From Candidatus Gastranaerophilales bacterium (GTDB taxonomy: Bacteria > Cyanobacteriota > Vampirovibrionia > Gastranaerophilales > Gastranaerophilaceae), in NCBI GenBank assembly GCA_944323365.1, contig CALUSG010000017.1, positions 1 to 61,420 of the forward strand: a stretch of 61,420 bases of DNA, given 5' to 3'. The notes below the pieces were generated by a model. The model searched no databases. It saw only the letters and a list, made by a program, of their open reading frames with translations, and was not told the origin of the DNA. This document shows positions 13,839 to 22,054 of this stretch, piece by piece; position 1 is the stretch's first letter; every line of letters begins with the position of its first letter. A program made the translations under genes and the position numbers.

Positions 13839-14594
13839 TTAAGGGGTCCTTATATTTCTTAAACCGGTAATGCTTGCTGCTAAACCTCCGGCAATCATTC
13901 CGAGTACAGCCCATTTACCTTTTAAACATTTCAGCCATTTTAATTGACTTAGAGCCAGTACGGCACCACCGCCCATCAAAGCTCCGCCTGTTGCTCTGCC
14001 TAGAGCTTTTTCTATTTTTGAACTTTTAGCTTCAGGCTGACCTGTTAATGCGGCTATATTTTCTTCAGCCGTTACATTGTTTGCCAAACCAAAGCTTAGT
14101 ACTTGATACAAACCTTGTTTAAATGAACCGTTTCCGTTTGCTCTTATGTCGTTATTTATACTTGTATCGTAGATTGATTGATAACTTGATTTTGCACGGT
14201 TTATTATATCTTTCTCGGTTTCTCCCGGATATTTTCTTGCAACCGCATTGACTAAATTCTCAAATGCTCCAAGAATTTGTTCTTGTTCATTTGCTTTTAT
14301 TTTATCGTTAAGAACGCTTGCTGCACTTCTTATTCCTTCATCTACCGCATTTATTCTTAACTCGTTTCGACGTTGGTTTTCAACCAATTGTAAATTATAG
14401 TCAGAAGTGAAATTTAAATAATTTTTCATATTATTAAAATATGAATCGTAATTCATTCCCGTAAATGACGGCATCATTCCAAATATACTGCCTCCATTGT
14501 ACATATCGTATAAACCAGCTTGTGTCATATAGCTGTTGTACATCGGATTCATCATCGGATACATCATTGGATTCATCATTGCGTTAATTGACAT
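13839..14594 (-). CDS. Met/Tyr-rich hypothetical protein with C-terminal hydrophobic hairpin
   Basis: 251 residues, no family recognised. The first 50 residues are extremely rich in Met, Tyr, Asn and Pro (MSINAMMNPMMYPMMNPM start) and include PSFTGM (44-49), similar to the PSF-R/K-G motif of the island. The middle is helical and charged (about 60-160). The C-terminus has two Gly/Ala-rich hydrophobic stretches (GGALMGGGAVLALSQL and AVLGMIAGGLAASITGL), which look like a membrane hairpin. Own ribosome binding site (AAAGG) and own terminator. Confidence 0.6.
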   Translation of the reverse strand: MSINAMMNPMMYPMMNPMYNSYMTQAGLYDMYNGGSIFGMMPSFTGMNYDSYFNNMKNYLNFTSDYNLQLVENQRRNELRINAVDEGIRSAASVLNDKIKANEQEQILGAFENLVNAVARKYPGETEKDIINRAKSSYQSIYDTSINNDIRANGNGSFKQGLYQVLSFGLANNVTAEENIAALTGQPEAKSSKIEKALGRATGGALMGGGAVLALSQLKWLKCLKGKWAVLGMIAGGLAASITGLRNIRTP

Positions 14595-14709
14595 AATTAC
14601 TAACCTTTCTACCTACCTTACTTATATTAAAAATTTTTCTTGTGCAAAATTGCTTTATTTAATATTTTATCTTAACATTTGTTAATAATTATTCTAAACG
14701 TTAACAAAT

Positions 14710-14738
14710 TTGCCATAATTAATCAGTAATTGTATGAT
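14710..14738 (+). promoter_or_regulatory. Promoter of the TPR protein gene at 14749
   Basis: TTGCCA (14710-14715), 17 nt, TATGAT (14733-14738), ending 10 nt before ATG 14749. The ATG at 14734 falls inside the -10 box, which argues for the later start. No ribosome binding site is seen. Confidence 0.5.
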
Positions 14739-14748
14739 TTATATTGAA

Positions 14749-15792
14749 ATGATAAAGATAAAGGTCTATAAATTTTTTATAATAGTATTAACATTATTTA
14801 TCGGGATTATTGTCTATTTTAACCAGGAATGGTTTATGAAGCAGTATGATAAGCTATGCAGTATGTATTATATTTATAAAGGCGACAAAGCATATTCAAA
14901 GCTGAAATTACAGAGGGCAATAGATAATTACAATACAGCATTAAGGTTATATCCGGAGCATTACAGTGCGTGGTTTAATTTAGGGAACATATATGTAGTA
15001 TATGAAGATTATTTTTCAGCGGTAGATGCGTATGAGCAGGCGATAAAGTATAATCCCAAAATGATGATAGCCCGTATGAATTACGGAATAGTATCAGCGG
15101 AAAAGTTAGGAGATTTTGACGGGGCAATAGACCAGTATAAGGCAATAATTGACACAAAAAGACATTTAATATCAATACCTTTTGTCTACAGTAACAGAAA
15201 GAGTTATAAAGTGAACAAGGGTTTAGCTTATTACAATATGGGAATAGCTTACAGACAAAAATCCTTATACACCGGATTTGATATACTATTGCAGCGGGAA
15301 TATCTTCAAAAAGCCTTAGAATCGTATAAAAATGCCGTAAAAATATTGAAAAAGGATTACGATGCAAGATATAATTTAGCGTTAACATATCATTTGCTTG
15401 GAGATTATAACAACGCCGGTTTGACATATTGTAAGGCGATATCTTTAGCTCCGATGAATTACGAGGCACATTATAATTTAGCGATATTATTAATGCACAT
15501 GAAATATTATAAAGAATCGTTGGATGAACTGGAGAAGGCGACTGCTTTGATAACGGAGTCTGATGGAATTACTAATCGTCAGCGATATATATTTGATGTA
15601 ATGAATGATGTAACAAAGATAATTTTAATGGATACAGAGAAGAAATATTTGCTGGATAGGGTTAGTGATGAAAAAGATACAGGGCAGGTAACGTATATTC
15701 ATGGCAAACTGGTAGCCACGGACGAGTTGGATAAGGCAATATTGAAGAATTTTCAAACCTGCGGGTCAAAAGAGTTATTTATGGAAGATTAA
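14749..15792 (+). CDS. Membrane-anchored TPR-repeat protein
   Basis: 347 residues from ATG 14749. One N-terminal transmembrane anchor (FFIIVLTLFIGIIVYF) without a cleavage site, then about six TPR units, for example AWFNLGNIYVVYEDYFSAVD, ARYNLALTYHLLGDYNNAG and AHYNLAILLMHMKYYKESLD. The TPR part is probably periplasmic and serves as a scaffold. The stop codon overlaps that of the convergent sugar permease gene by 4 bp with no terminator between them. Ile codons are mostly ATA. Confidence 0.85.
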   Translation: MIKIKVYKFFIIVLTLFIGIIVYFNQEWFMKQYDKLCSMYYIYKGDKAYSKLKLQRAIDNYNTALRLYPEHYSAWFNLGNIYVVYEDYFSAVDAYEQAIKYNPKMMIARMNYGIVSAEKLGDFDGAIDQYKAIIDTKRHLISIPFVYSNRKSYKVNKGLAYYNMGIAYRQKSLYTGFDILLQREYLQKALESYKNAVKILKKDYDARYNLALTYHLLGDYNNAGLTYCKAISLAPMNYEAHYNLAILLMHMKYYKESLDELEKATALITESDGITNRQRYIFDVMNDVTKIILMDTEKKYLLDRVSDEKDTGQVTYIHGKLVATDELDKAILKNFQTCGSKELFMED

Positions 15793-16631
15793 CCTTTAAC
15801 GGCACCTTCGTTTTCGCCTGATATAAAGTATCTTTGCATAGCTAAAAAGAATACAATTATAGGTATTATGGAAATAATAGAGCCGGCCGCAATGTATCGC
15901 CAGTTGGCACTAAACATTCCCTGAAGATTATTGACCCCGACAGGTAATGTATAAAGACTTTCTTTTGTTAAAACAATGCTCGGCCACAAAAATTCGCCCC
16001 AGGAACCTATAAATGTAAATATAGCAAGTACAGCCAAAGACGGTTTAACCATAGGTAATAAAACCCGCCAAAATACCTGAAACGCATTACAGCCGTCTAT
16101 TATAGCCGCTTCTTCCATTTCTTTTGGTATTCCGAGAAATGCCTGACGCATTAAAAATATTCCGAACGCACTTACGGCAAAAGGCATTATTAATCCGGTA
16201 TATCCGGCTATATTATTTACGCTGTCTATTAAATGTAATTTTATTGTTATAAGGTAAACAGGCAGCATTATAGCCTGAAACGGTATCATTATTGTCGCTA
16301 ATATTGCAAAAAATGTTATTTTTTTACCCCGAAATTCCATCCGGGCAAGCGGATATGCTGCAAGCGAAGATAAAATAAGATTTAATAAAACCGTTCCGGC
16401 TGCAACTATTGTGCTGTTTAAAAAATATCCAAGTAAATTTACTCTTTTCCATACCCCTATATAATTATCAAAAGTTATGTCTTTTGGTATTAAAACCGGC
16501 GGATACGCAAATATGTTTTCTCCTGCTCCTTTTAAAGATGTTGATATCAGCCATATAAACGGGAATATTGACAATATTGATATTAAAATTAATATTAAAT
16601 GTGAAGAAAATTTACTGATAAAATTTTTCAT
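15789..16631 (-). CDS. ABC sugar transporter permease, MalG/UgpE type
   Basis: 280 residues, six predicted membrane segments. The EAA loop that docks the ATPase is clear: EEAAIIDGCNAFQVFWRVLLPMVKPSLA. The N-terminal ISTSLKGAGENIFAYPPVLIPKDITFDNY pattern is typical of CUT1 carbohydrate permeases. Overlaps its partner permease by 4 bp (ATGA). No substrate-binding protein or ATPase is nearby, so a shared MsmK-type ATPase elsewhere is likely. Sugar specificity cannot be told. Confidence 0.92.
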   Translation of the reverse strand: MKNFISKFSSHLILILISILSIFPFIWLISTSLKGAGENIFAYPPVLIPKDITFDNYIGVWKRVNLLGYFLNSTIVAAGTVLLNLILSSLAAYPLARMEFRGKKITFFAILATIMIPFQAIMLPVYLITIKLHLIDSVNNIAGYTGLIMPFAVSAFGIFLMRQAFLGIPKEMEEAAIIDGCNAFQVFWRVLLPMVKPSLAVLAIFTFIGSWGEFLWPSIVLTKESLYTLPVGVNNLQGMFSANWRYIAAGSIISIIPIIVFFLAMQRYFISGENEGAVKG

Positions 16632-17488
16632 AACTGATATTTATTCCTTTCAAAGCAGAAAATATTAATCAAAGAGAATACCATAACAATTAAAAGCAGA
16701 ACAACTGCCATAGCAGAGGCATATCCCAAATCGAGGTTTTCGAAAGCACGTTCATATATGTAGTAAACAATGGTTTTGCTGGAATCAAGCGGGCCGCCTT
16801 TTGTCATTACATAAATTTCAGCGAAAACTTTCATTGCTGAAATAGAGCTTATGGTAACAACAAGAGCAATGGTCGGCATAATATGAGGAATAGTAACCGT
16901 AAGATGCTTAGTTAAAAAATTTGCACCATCAATATCACAGGCCTCGTAAAGTTCTTTAGGCACACTCATCAAAGCAGCTAAATAAATCATCATATAATAC
17001 CCTATACCTTTCCATATAGTTACTATAATTACGGAATATAAAGCCCATTTGGGGTCAGTAAGCCAACCTATAGAGTTTAGTCCGATTGATGTTACAAGAT
17101 AGTTTAATATCCCTTGATCTGCGTATAACCATTTGAATGCTATTGCTGCCACAACTATTGAAACGATTACCGGTAAATAAATTAAAATTTTATATAAAGT
17201 TATCCCACGGAGTTTTTGGTTTAATAAAATGGCCAAAAATAACGGCACTATTGCCAAAATGGGAACTGCAACAATCAAATAAATAAATGTGTTTAACAAT
17301 ACTTTATAAAATATCGGATTTTTTAAAAGTTCAACGTAGTTTTCTAGTCCGGCAAAACTCGCATGATAAATACTGTTTGAATAATCTTGAAAACTTAAAA
17401 TTATTGTGTGAAAAAAAGGAATAAAAAAGAATATTATAAGTACAATTCCTGCCGGTAGTAAAAATAAATACGGTGTAGACTTTTGCAT
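16628..17488 (-). CDS. ABC sugar transporter permease, MalF/UgpA type
   Basis: 286 residues, six predicted membrane helices. EAA loop ELYEACDIDGANFLTKHLTVTIPHIMPT. With the downstream MalG-type gene it forms a CUT1 heterodimeric import channel. TATAAT (minus strand, 17500-17495) ends 6 nt before ATG 17488 and there is no ribosome binding site, so the mRNA is likely leaderless. The gene lies 22 bp downstream of the lytic transglycosylase stop. Confidence 0.92.
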   Translation of the reverse strand: MQKSTPYLFLLPAGIVLIIFFFIPFFHTIILSFQDYSNSIYHASFAGLENYVELLKNPIFYKVLLNTFIYLIVAVPILAIVPLFLAILLNQKLRGITLYKILIYLPVIVSIVVAAIAFKWLYADQGILNYLVTSIGLNSIGWLTDPKWALYSVIIVTIWKGIGYYMMIYLAALMSVPKELYEACDIDGANFLTKHLTVTIPHIMPTIALVVTISSISAMKVFAEIYVMTKGGPLDSSKTIVYYIYERAFENLDLGYASAMAVVLLLIVMVFSLINIFCFERNKYQL

Positions 17489-17494
17489 AAATTT

Positions 17495-17500
17495 ATTATA
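17495..17500 (-). promoter_or_regulatory. -10 box 6 nt before the MalF-type permease start
   Basis: Minus-strand TATAAT with a preceding TGC (TATGCTATAAT); the -35 is weak. Suggests a leaderless permease mRNA. Confidence 0.4.
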
Positions 17501-17510
17501 GCATAAAATC

Positions 17511-18278
17511 TTACAAATAATTTGCTAAGATATTTCGGACATAATTTTGTGTTTCTTTATAAGGCGGCACACCATCATATTTATCAACAGCACCCGGCCC
17601 CGCATTGTAAGCCGCTAAAGCTAAAATAACATTTCCATTATATTTTTCGAGCATTGATTTTAAATATTTAACACCGCCTTCAACATTTTGAACAGGATTG
17701 TAAGCGTCAACTACTCCTAACCCTTTGGCTGTTGCCGGCATTAATTGCATTAAACCCATCGCTCCGGCTTTTGATTTGGCTTTGGGGTTAAAGCCGGATT
17801 CCTGCTTAATGAGTGCTTTTACCAGTTTCTCGTCTACTCCGTGTTTTTCTGATATCTGTTCTATCATACTCATTAACTGGGTTTTTGATGGGGTTACGCC
17901 AGCTGCTATATTATTATCTGTTTTAATGTTATTAATATTTTTATCAATACTGCTAACATTATTATCAATATTGTTGATATGATTTTTAATATCATTATTA
18001 ATATTATTAAGTGCAAAATTTAAACTGTCAGCGGGATTGGTTTTAGCGAGTTCAGCCTTAACCTGTAAGGATTCGGGGTTAAGCAGTAAACTGCCGAAAT
18101 TGACCTTTTGAGTTGAAGATAAAACTTTTTCGAAAGATTGCACATTAGGATTGACAGGCGGTTGAATGGCTGTGTTTTTGTAGAAATTATCAACGTATCT
18201 GTTCATTTGAGCGGCACGTTGTATTGCCGCTGCCTGTCCTGAACTGTTTAACATTTTTTGTAACATTTCTGAAAACAT
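17511..18278 (-). CDS. Lytic transglycosylase (SLT domain) without signal peptide
   Basis: 255 residues. The C-terminal 120 are an SLT/goose-lysozyme-like domain that cleaves peptidoglycan glycan strands: [12 protein letters not shown] (catalytic Glu in QES), [15 protein letters not shown] and [13 protein letters not shown]. The N-terminal half has no hydrophobic signal; it is polar, with QKVNFGSLL (about 60-68) and a low-complexity Asn/Ile/Asp run ([18 protein letters not shown]) that may be a flexible or coiled linker. Export must use another route (for example a specialised secretion system), or the enzyme acts on lysis. GAGGTG ribosome binding site. Confidence 0.88.
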   Translation of the reverse strand: MFSEMLQKMLNSSGQAAAIQRAAQMNRYVDNFYKNTAIQPPVNPNVQSFEKVLSSTQKVNFGSLLLNPESLQVKAELAKTNPADSLNFALNNINNDIKNHINNIDNNVSSIDKNINNIKTDNNIAAGVTPSKTQLMSMIEQISEKHGVDEKLVKALIKQESGFNPKAKSKAGAMGLMQLMPATAKGLGVVDAYNPVQNVEGGVKYLKSMLEKYNGNVILALAAYNAGPGAVDKYDGVPPYKETQNYVRNILANYL

Positions 18279-18351
18279 AACACCTCAATTTTACACATTT
18301 AGCCCTGTTTTGTTATCATATAAATTAAGGATTTTTAACATTATGTCAAAC

Positions 18352-18373
18352 TAGCAAATTTTTGTTTTATAAT
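18352..18373 (+). promoter_or_regulatory. AGCAA-type promoter of the kinase-like gene
   Basis: TAGCAAATTT (18352-18361), 6 nt, TATAAT (18368-18373), then TTTTTATATAGAC to the ATG at 18386. The same arrangement precedes the gene starting at 12365 (minus); AGCAA to -10 spacing is 15 nt in both and also before 43835. The leader would be only about six nt. Confidence 0.55.
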
Positions 18374-18385
18374 TTTTATATAGAC

Positions 18386-19792
18386 ATGAAAGTTACGTTA
18401 AACATTATCCCAACAAAACCTATTAAAAAAGGCTTTAAAATTTGCAAAGAATTTCTGAAAGAGGAAACATTCTCTAAGTACGAAATGCTTCATCATAGAG
18501 CGTTGACAGGTTATTTAAAGAAAAATTTTTGTACGCCGAAACAAGTTGAGGAGATTTTGAAAAAATGTCCGAACACAAGCAGCTTTATAGGAGCATTGCC
18601 GGATAAATGGTTTGAACATGTTCCAAAAGCAGAACGCCATCTTTATTCAAATAAAGTAATGTGGCTGTTTACAAATTTTGCTCAAAAAGTTTCACTTCCT
18701 CTAAAAGTTGCAGAGCCTCAAAAAACTCAAACTGCAGTACATAAAAGTAAATTTATCGGTAAAATAAAAGATTTAGGCCAGGATATTTTGGGTAAAAAAA
18801 CTGAAAAAATTGAACAAAATCCGGCTGAAGTTGTCGAAGAAGGCATGAAAACTCTTGTAGAAAAGTTTAAAGCTCTTACAGGGAAAGACGCTAAAATTTC
18901 ATGTTTAGGAAAAGGCAGTATAGGCCGTACATACAAATTTGATACAGACGGTGATAGCTTTGTTATAAAAACTTTTTACCCGAATCCTCAAAGATTTGGC
19001 TACTATTCCAACCACGGTAAAGGTGCTGAAATTTTAAGTGCCGTATATGCCTCTAAAAATGCCCCTAAATCCGATTATGCAAAATTTTATTTTGGTAAAT
19101 TTGCCAGAAAAACGGATAATAACGGGTTTATGGTAACAAAATATATGGATTTTTATAATGCAAATTTAAGTAATATTAAAAACCCGATATTAAGAGAGAT
19201 GGGTCTAAAATTATATTGCGGCGATAAAATCGGCGGCAATAACATGGTTTTGGATACTATTTATGATTATGGAGCCATAACGCTTAATAATTTTAAAAAC
19301 AGCACCCAATTTAAAATTAAAAGACAGATTGTTAACGCAGTTGATAGCTCAGATTATAAAAAATTTCAATCAATATTCAAAAAATATGATAGTGATGACA
19401 TAGCCAAATCATTAGAAGAGTTCAAAAACGAAGTTGAAGATATGGCAAATTACGGAAACTATTTTGAACGCTATCAGTATTATAAGCTTACAAAACATTT
19501 AGATCCGACAGGTGTAAAGGATTCTTATATTCAGGTTGCCGAAAGCAATGAAAAATATAAATATTACAGGTTGCTAAATCGTGCAATAAAAACTAATTCC
19601 CATCAGGCTTATGATGATATAATTTCAACATATAAGGGCAATAAAATTTTTGAAGAAGTACTGAAGGTTTACAACAAAGATACGTGTACCCCTTATTATA
19701 TAAGAGTATTTGACGAATATATGGAAATGTATCAATTTGAAAAACTAATGGATACGCTTAAAAAATTTGGTTTTAATATAGCTAATCAATAA
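18386..19792 (+). CDS. Divergent protein-kinase-like protein
   Basis: 468 residues, no named family recognised, but kinase landmarks appear in order: glycine-rich loop LGKGSIG (174-180), FVIK with Lys195, Glu215 in a following helix, GDKIGGNN (Asp280 with Asn at +5, as in HRDxxxxN) and YDYG (Asp294, DFG-like). All residues needed for phosphotransfer seem kept, so I infer an active kinase of a divergent APH/eukaryote-like type. Residues 1-160 are basic and helical; the C-terminal 150 are helical and Tyr/Lys-rich. Start at ATG 18386 (a TTG at 18362 lies before the -10). No ribosome binding site. The 3' end overlaps queA by 11 bp. Confidence 0.6.
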   Translation: MKVTLNIIPTKPIKKGFKICKEFLKEETFSKYEMLHHRALTGYLKKNFCTPKQVEEILKKCPNTSSFIGALPDKWFEHVPKAERHLYSNKVMWLFTNFAQKVSLPLKVAEPQKTQTAVHKSKFIGKIKDLGQDILGKKTEKIEQNPAEVVEEGMKTLVEKFKALTGKDAKISCLGKGSIGRTYKFDTDGDSFVIKTFYPNPQRFGYYSNHGKGAEILSAVYASKNAPKSDYAKFYFGKFARKTDNNGFMVTKYMDFYNANLSNIKNPILREMGLKLYCGDKIGGNNMVLDTIYDYGAITLNNFKNSTQFKIKRQIVNAVDSSDYKKFQSIFKKYDSDDIAKSLEEFKNEVEDMANYGNYFERYQYYKLTKHLDPTGVKDSYIQVAESNEKYKYYRLLNRAIKTNSHQAYDDIISTYKGNKIFEEVLKVYNKDTCTPYYIRVFDEYMEMYQFEKLMDTLKKFGFNIANQ

Positions 19793-20819
19793 ACATGCAG
19801 TCGCCATAGCTAAAAAACCGGTACTTATTTTCAATAGCGTTTTTGTAAGCCTCAAATACAAAATCTTTGCCTGCAAATGCGGAAATAAGCATTAAAAGAG
19901 TTGATTTAGGTAAATGAAAATTAGTTAAAAGTGCGTCAACGACTTTGAACTCATACGGCGGATAAATAAAAAGCTCGGAACTATCCCGGCATGCTGTGAT
20001 TTGTCCGTATTTTATGAAAGCTGTTTCAAGTGTACGAACAGTTGTTGTTCCGACAGCAACGAGTTTTTTGCCTGATTTTTTGGCATTATTAATTTTATCA
20101 GCCGTGTCCTGAGTTATTTCAAAAGTTTCCGAATGCATTTTATGCTCGGTAATATTCTCGCATTTAACCGGTTTGAATGTACCCAGTCCTACGTTCAGTG
20201 TAACGTAAGCTATTTCAACACCTTTTTTCTCAAGCTTATTTAAAATATCTTTAGTAAAATGTAACCCTGCGGTAGGTGCGGCAACAGAACCTTCGTCTTT
20301 TGCGTAGACTGTTTGATACCTGTTCATATCAAAATTTTTTATTTCATCTGACTGAATTTTTCTTTCAATATATGGCGGAAGCGGTATATTGCCGATTCTG
20401 TGGAGTATGTCGTATAAATTCCCGCTATAAATAAGTTCAATCAGCCATTCTTCATCAAGTTTTTCAAGAACTTTAGCTGATAAATCATCGCTAATGGTTA
20501 TTATTGTGCCGGGTTTAACCCGCTTTGACGGTTTTATAAGACATTTCCAAATATTATCCTTAACCGGATTGAGTAAAAATACTTCAATCCTGGCTCCGGT
20601 TTCTTTTGAACCGTAAAGCCTTGCCGGAAGTACTTTTGTATTGTTTAAAACTAAAATAGTATTGTTATCAAGTAAATCTACAATGTCATAAAAATGTTTA
20701 TGCTCAATTAATTGAGCTTGTCTTTTTAAGACCATCATGCGGGAATTTTCCCTTTTATCCGCCGGCATTTGTGCGATTAATTCTTTCGGCAGGTCATAGT
20801 CAAAATCCTTGAGCTGCAA
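19782..20819 (-). CDS. queA: S-adenosylmethionine:tRNA ribosyltransferase-isomerase
   Basis: 345 residues. QueA turns preQ1 in tRNA into epoxyqueuosine. Motifs: DFDYDLPKELIAQMPADKRE at the N-terminus, NNTKVLPARLYG, NVGLGTFKPV and AAPTAGLHFT. I place the start at TTG 20819, with AAGGAG seven bases upstream (20827-20832), which gives MQLKDFDYDLP as in the family; a longer reading from 20852 would run into yidC and lacks a site. Lies 4 bp after yidC and is co-transcribed with it. It overlaps the convergent kinase-like gene at its 3' end. Confidence 0.94.
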   Translation of the reverse strand: MQLKDFDYDLPKELIAQMPADKRENSRMMVLKRQAQLIEHKHFYDIVDLLDNNTILVLNNTKVLPARLYGSKETGARIEVFLLNPVKDNIWKCLIKPSKRVKPGTIITISDDLSAKVLEKLDEEWLIELIYSGNLYDILHRIGNIPLPPYIERKIQSDEIKNFDMNRYQTVYAKDEGSVAAPTAGLHFTKDILNKLEKKGVEIAYVTLNVGLGTFKPVKCENITEHKMHSETFEITQDTADKINNAKKSGKKLVAVGTTTVRTLETAFIKYGQITACRDSSELFIYPPYEFKVVDALLTNFHLPKSTLLMLISAFAGKDFVFEAYKNAIENKYRFFSYGDCMFID

Positions 20820-20823
20820 TTGG

Positions 20824-21909
20824 CTACTCCTTATTATCGACTTTTTTTGCATTATTTAATTCAATGTCATCTATTTTAGCTCGTTTTTTTGCATCTTCAA
20901 TGTCCATTTGTTTATTAACGACAACAGATTGAATTATCTGAATAACATTGCTGGTAACAAGATACAAAAGAACTCCGGCAGGAATAGGAATTATGACAAA
21001 AGTAGCAATAATCATAATGGGCATAAAAGTACCCATTGATTTTTGGATAGCAGCCTGAGTCGGATCCTGATCTTTTGTATTGTTGTTTGTTGCCATCATA
21101 ACTTTTTGAGAAATAAACATAGTTAATGCAAACAAAGCGATTAATACCAGTATGTCAAAGTGGAAAGACTGTTTAACCTCAATAGACGGAACAGAGGCAG
21201 CCAGGATTTCTCCCTGACGATTGAAAGTAACTTTTTCAGTTTCTTTAGTATTTACATCAGTAATAATAACATCTGCTTTTTCAATTTTTTGCAGCTGAGA
21301 AAATTTCAGATTAAGGTTATCCAGGCTTATTTTAAAATCAATATTTTCTCCGGGGATAAGTTCACCCTGTATTTCGAGAGCCTGATTAGGCTTAGTTATT
21401 TTAACATTTTCAAGAGTTTCATCAGGCAGATAAACAGTAGCTGATTTGCCTAAAATAAATCTGTCGAACTTAGATGTACCCATAACACCGTCATTTGATA
21501 TTCCAGCGGAAGCCCTGAGAGTGGTATCCATGCGGTTTATAAATAAAAAGCTTGAATTACCGGCAGTTTGAATAAATTGCGGACTCATTAAAGCAGAATA
21601 TAAAAGTATAAAAATAGGCATTTGGATTAATAAAGGCATGCAGCCGCCCATAGGGTTAAATTTATGTTCTTTGTAGAACTCCATCATTTTTTGCTGCATA
21701 ACTTGCGGATTATTTTTATACCGGTCTTGAATAGCTTTAAGTTTAGGCTGTAATGTCTGCATCATACGCATAGAACGCTGCTGAGAAACATTTAAAGGCC
21801 ATAAACAAAGCCTTACTATTATTGTTAAAACTATAATTGCCCAGCCGTAATTCCCGACTACAGACGCTAATTTGCTTAAAAACTCTATTGTTAATGTTGT
21901 AAAATCCAA
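20824..21909 (-). CDS. yidC: YidC/Oxa1 membrane protein insertase
   Basis: 361 residues, TTG start. Helps insert and fold inner-membrane proteins. The core is clear: [19 protein letters not shown] (with the conserved Arg in the groove), [37 protein letters not shown], and a C-terminal [20 protein letters not shown]. There is no large N-terminal periplasmic P1 domain; instead about 125 residues, strand-rich and polar (roughly 135-235), are inserted between the PLLIQMP helix and the next helix. As I recall, cyanobacterial YidC carries an insertion at the same place. Co-transcribed with queA. Confidence 0.93.
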   Translation of the reverse strand: [361 protein letters not shown]

Positions 21910-22001
21910 TTCCCTAATCCTCTATTATGTGTTCATAAATTAATTTTATGTGCTCAAAGACGCAAGTCAATAAGGGCTATAAAATAATATAAAACTACTT
22001 C

Positions 22002-22030
22002 TTGAATGTTTTTATGTTTTGTTATATAAT
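22002..22030 (+). promoter_or_regulatory. clpC promoter
   Basis: TTGAAT (22002-22007), 17 nt, TATAAT (22025-22030). Near-consensus sigma70 type; no CIRCE or CtsR-like operator is seen. GAAGGGAG follows as the ribosome binding site. Confidence 0.75.
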
Positions 22031-22054
22031 TTTTAATAAAAGAAGGGAGAAACA

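Noticed and set aside
17930-18010. Repetitive ATT/AAT-rich DNA that looks like a short tandem repeat or CRISPR-like array
   Set aside because: It encodes the Asn/Ile/Asp linker of the lytic transglycosylase in frame; units vary in length and there are no spacers.
20820-20852. Longer queA reading starting inside yidC
   Set aside because: AAGGAG is placed exactly for TTG 20819, and the family N-terminus begins there.
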